DNA of 64,000 nucleotides from Roseovarius atlanticus (lineage in GTDB: Bacteria; Pseudomonadota; Alphaproteobacteria; Rhodobacterales; Rhodobacteraceae), in the NCBI RefSeq assembly GCF_001441615.1, contig NZ_LAXJ01000009.1, positions 124,001-188,000 on the forward strand, given 5' to 3'. Both the position numbers and the translations under genes were made by a program. Positions 63,167 to 64,000 of the stretch are shown here, one piece after another. Within the stretch, counting starts at the first letter, position 1. Each line of letters starts with the position of its first letter. The notes under the pieces were generated by a model. The model searched no databases, was not told the origin of the DNA, and worked only from the letters and a program-made list of their open reading frames with translations.

Positions 63167-63258
63167 CCAATGCGGGCTATCTACTCCTGCACATGGACCT
63201 CCGCAAGGGGCCGCGCCGGCATTTATTACATTTTTTTTACACGCCGATCCGCACAACC

Positions 63259-64000
63259 TCAGCGAAACACGACATCCAGGCTGTCGAACGCCCCGTGCGC
63301 GTGATCTTCGCGGAAAAACGCGTGGTCCCGCTCCAGCCGCGCCACCGCCTCGCGGGTGAAGCGCACGATATCATCCTCGAACAGCGCCAGCGGCGACATC
63401 GCCTCCATGATCGACGGCTCCACGTCGTAATCGATCCGCCCCAGGTCATCCGACAGCGCATGGGCCTGCGCCAGCGCCGCGCCGCACACATGCGCATAGC
63501 GCTTCCACGACTTCAGGCTCAGCTCATCCAGGTCGATGTCATCGCGGAACGGCGCCCGTTCCCGGCTCATGAAGCTTTTGCCGTCGATCTCGACCGCGCC
63601 ATAGAAGATATCGCCATGCGCCAGTTGCACGCTCTGGCCGTGGCGGATGCGTTCGGCCTGCTCTCCGGCATGAAACGCGTTGGGCGGGGTCAGCCCGTCC
63701 AGTGCGGATCGCCGCGCCGCCTTGAACTCGATGATCAGGTCGTCGGTCGCATCCTGCGACGGCCCCTCGATCAGCACGTAATACCGCGGCAGACCCAGCG
63801 AGGCCGTCCCTTGCCCGTGCCGCACGCAGACATCCTTGACCTTCAGCGCCCCCGCGCGGTCGGGCGTGTCGATCTTGTTCGACTTGGCCAGGTCGTTGAT
63901 CGCCTTCTGGAATTTCCCGATCTCCGACGACAGCGGCTGCAATTCGTCGTCAGACCGAAAGCCCCGGCCATTCTCGGTCAGGTAATCCGACCACAGCCAG
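63259..64000 (-). CDS. DUF2252 family protein, 5' end outside window
   Basis: The last 246 residues or so; the frame remains open through the window end. The visible part has VRHGQGTASLGLPRYYVLIE, SALDGLTPPNAFHAGEQAER, SFMSRERAPFRDDIDLDEL, and a final helical DYDVEPSIMEAMSPLALFED. DUF2252 proteins resemble the aminoglycoside-phosphotransferase/kinase fold. A kinase-like role is inferred only. Encoded downstream of initiator tRNA on the same strand orientation. Confidence 0.88.
   Translation of the reverse strand, partial: WLWSDYLTENGRGFRSDDELQPLSSEIGKFQKAINDLAKSNKIDTPDRAGALKVKDVCVRHGQGTASLGLPRYYVLIEGPSQDATDDLIIEFKAARRSALDGLTPPNAFHAGEQAERIRHGQSVQLAHGDIFYGAVEIDGKSFMSRERAPFRDDIDLDELSLKSWKRYAHVCGAALAQAHALSDDLGRIDYDVEPSIMEAMSPLALFEDDIVRFTREAVARLERDHAFFREDHAHGAFDSLDVVFR

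Overview
The window looks like chromosomal DNA from a marine alphaproteobacterium of the Rhodobacteraceae (Roseobacter group). The grounds are high GC, very tight gene packing with many 4-base ATGA/GTGA overlaps, a class I lysyl-tRNA synthetase, the ethylmalonyl-CoA pathway genes ccrA and ecm, a luxR-luxI pair, a TMAO uptake and demethylation cluster, and several small families typical of the order (DUF2794, DUF2585, DUF2161, DUF4329). No rRNA, CRISPR array, prophage or intact insertion sequence was found.

Layout. 1-8.9 kb: an exporter fragment, a copper-handling pair (DUF2946-like and PCu(A)C), a lytic transglycosylase, dapA, a flavodoxin, a NYN-domain protein, an M48 protease, a YghU-type glutathione transferase and an I78 inhibitor. 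9-14.6 kb: LysR with a drug/metabolite exporter, a secreted unknown, a GT61 glycosyltransferase overlapping an ArsR regulator, and an SOS-box-controlled imuB. 14.8-22.4 kb: a minus-strand operon tmoX-tmoV-tmoW-tdm, which should import trimethylamine N-oxide and demethylate it to dimethylamine and formaldehyde, with a divergent LysR gene. 22.5-32.2 kb: acetyltransferases, a histone-deacetylase-like enzyme, an MscS channel, a flavin reductase, and the housekeeping run rsfS-rlmH-gpmI-envC-ctpA. 32.2-41 kb: aminotransferase, DUF2794, SDR, RecD-like helicase, luxI/luxR with an overlapping small gene, ccrA and an acyltransferase. 41.4-54 kb: ecm, small enzymes, deoD, an MBL hydrolase/SGNH esterase/DUF2161 run, ppaC, DUF2585, HdeD, an HpaI-type aldolase coupled to glk, and a Phd-Doc toxin-antitoxin pair. 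54-64 kb: parE, an AT-rich BRCT gene, a zincin lipoprotein, cytochrome c, class I lysS, a TerB-like protein, a stand-alone RAM domain, a LivK-like binding protein, initiator tRNA-Met, and a DUF2252 gene cut by the window end.

The most unusual signal lies between the genes. Five diverged copies of one 165-210 bp element occupy all five gene-free stretches longer than about 280 bp (near 33.9, 41.2, 46.6, 57.2 and 62.4 kb). Each has a 5' arm that can pair with either of two downstream arms, and the arm sequences change between copies in compensating ways, as in a structure conserved by selection. A second class, short perfect palindromes with an AT-rich core, sits directly at gene ends. Three further short palindromic repeat types are also present.
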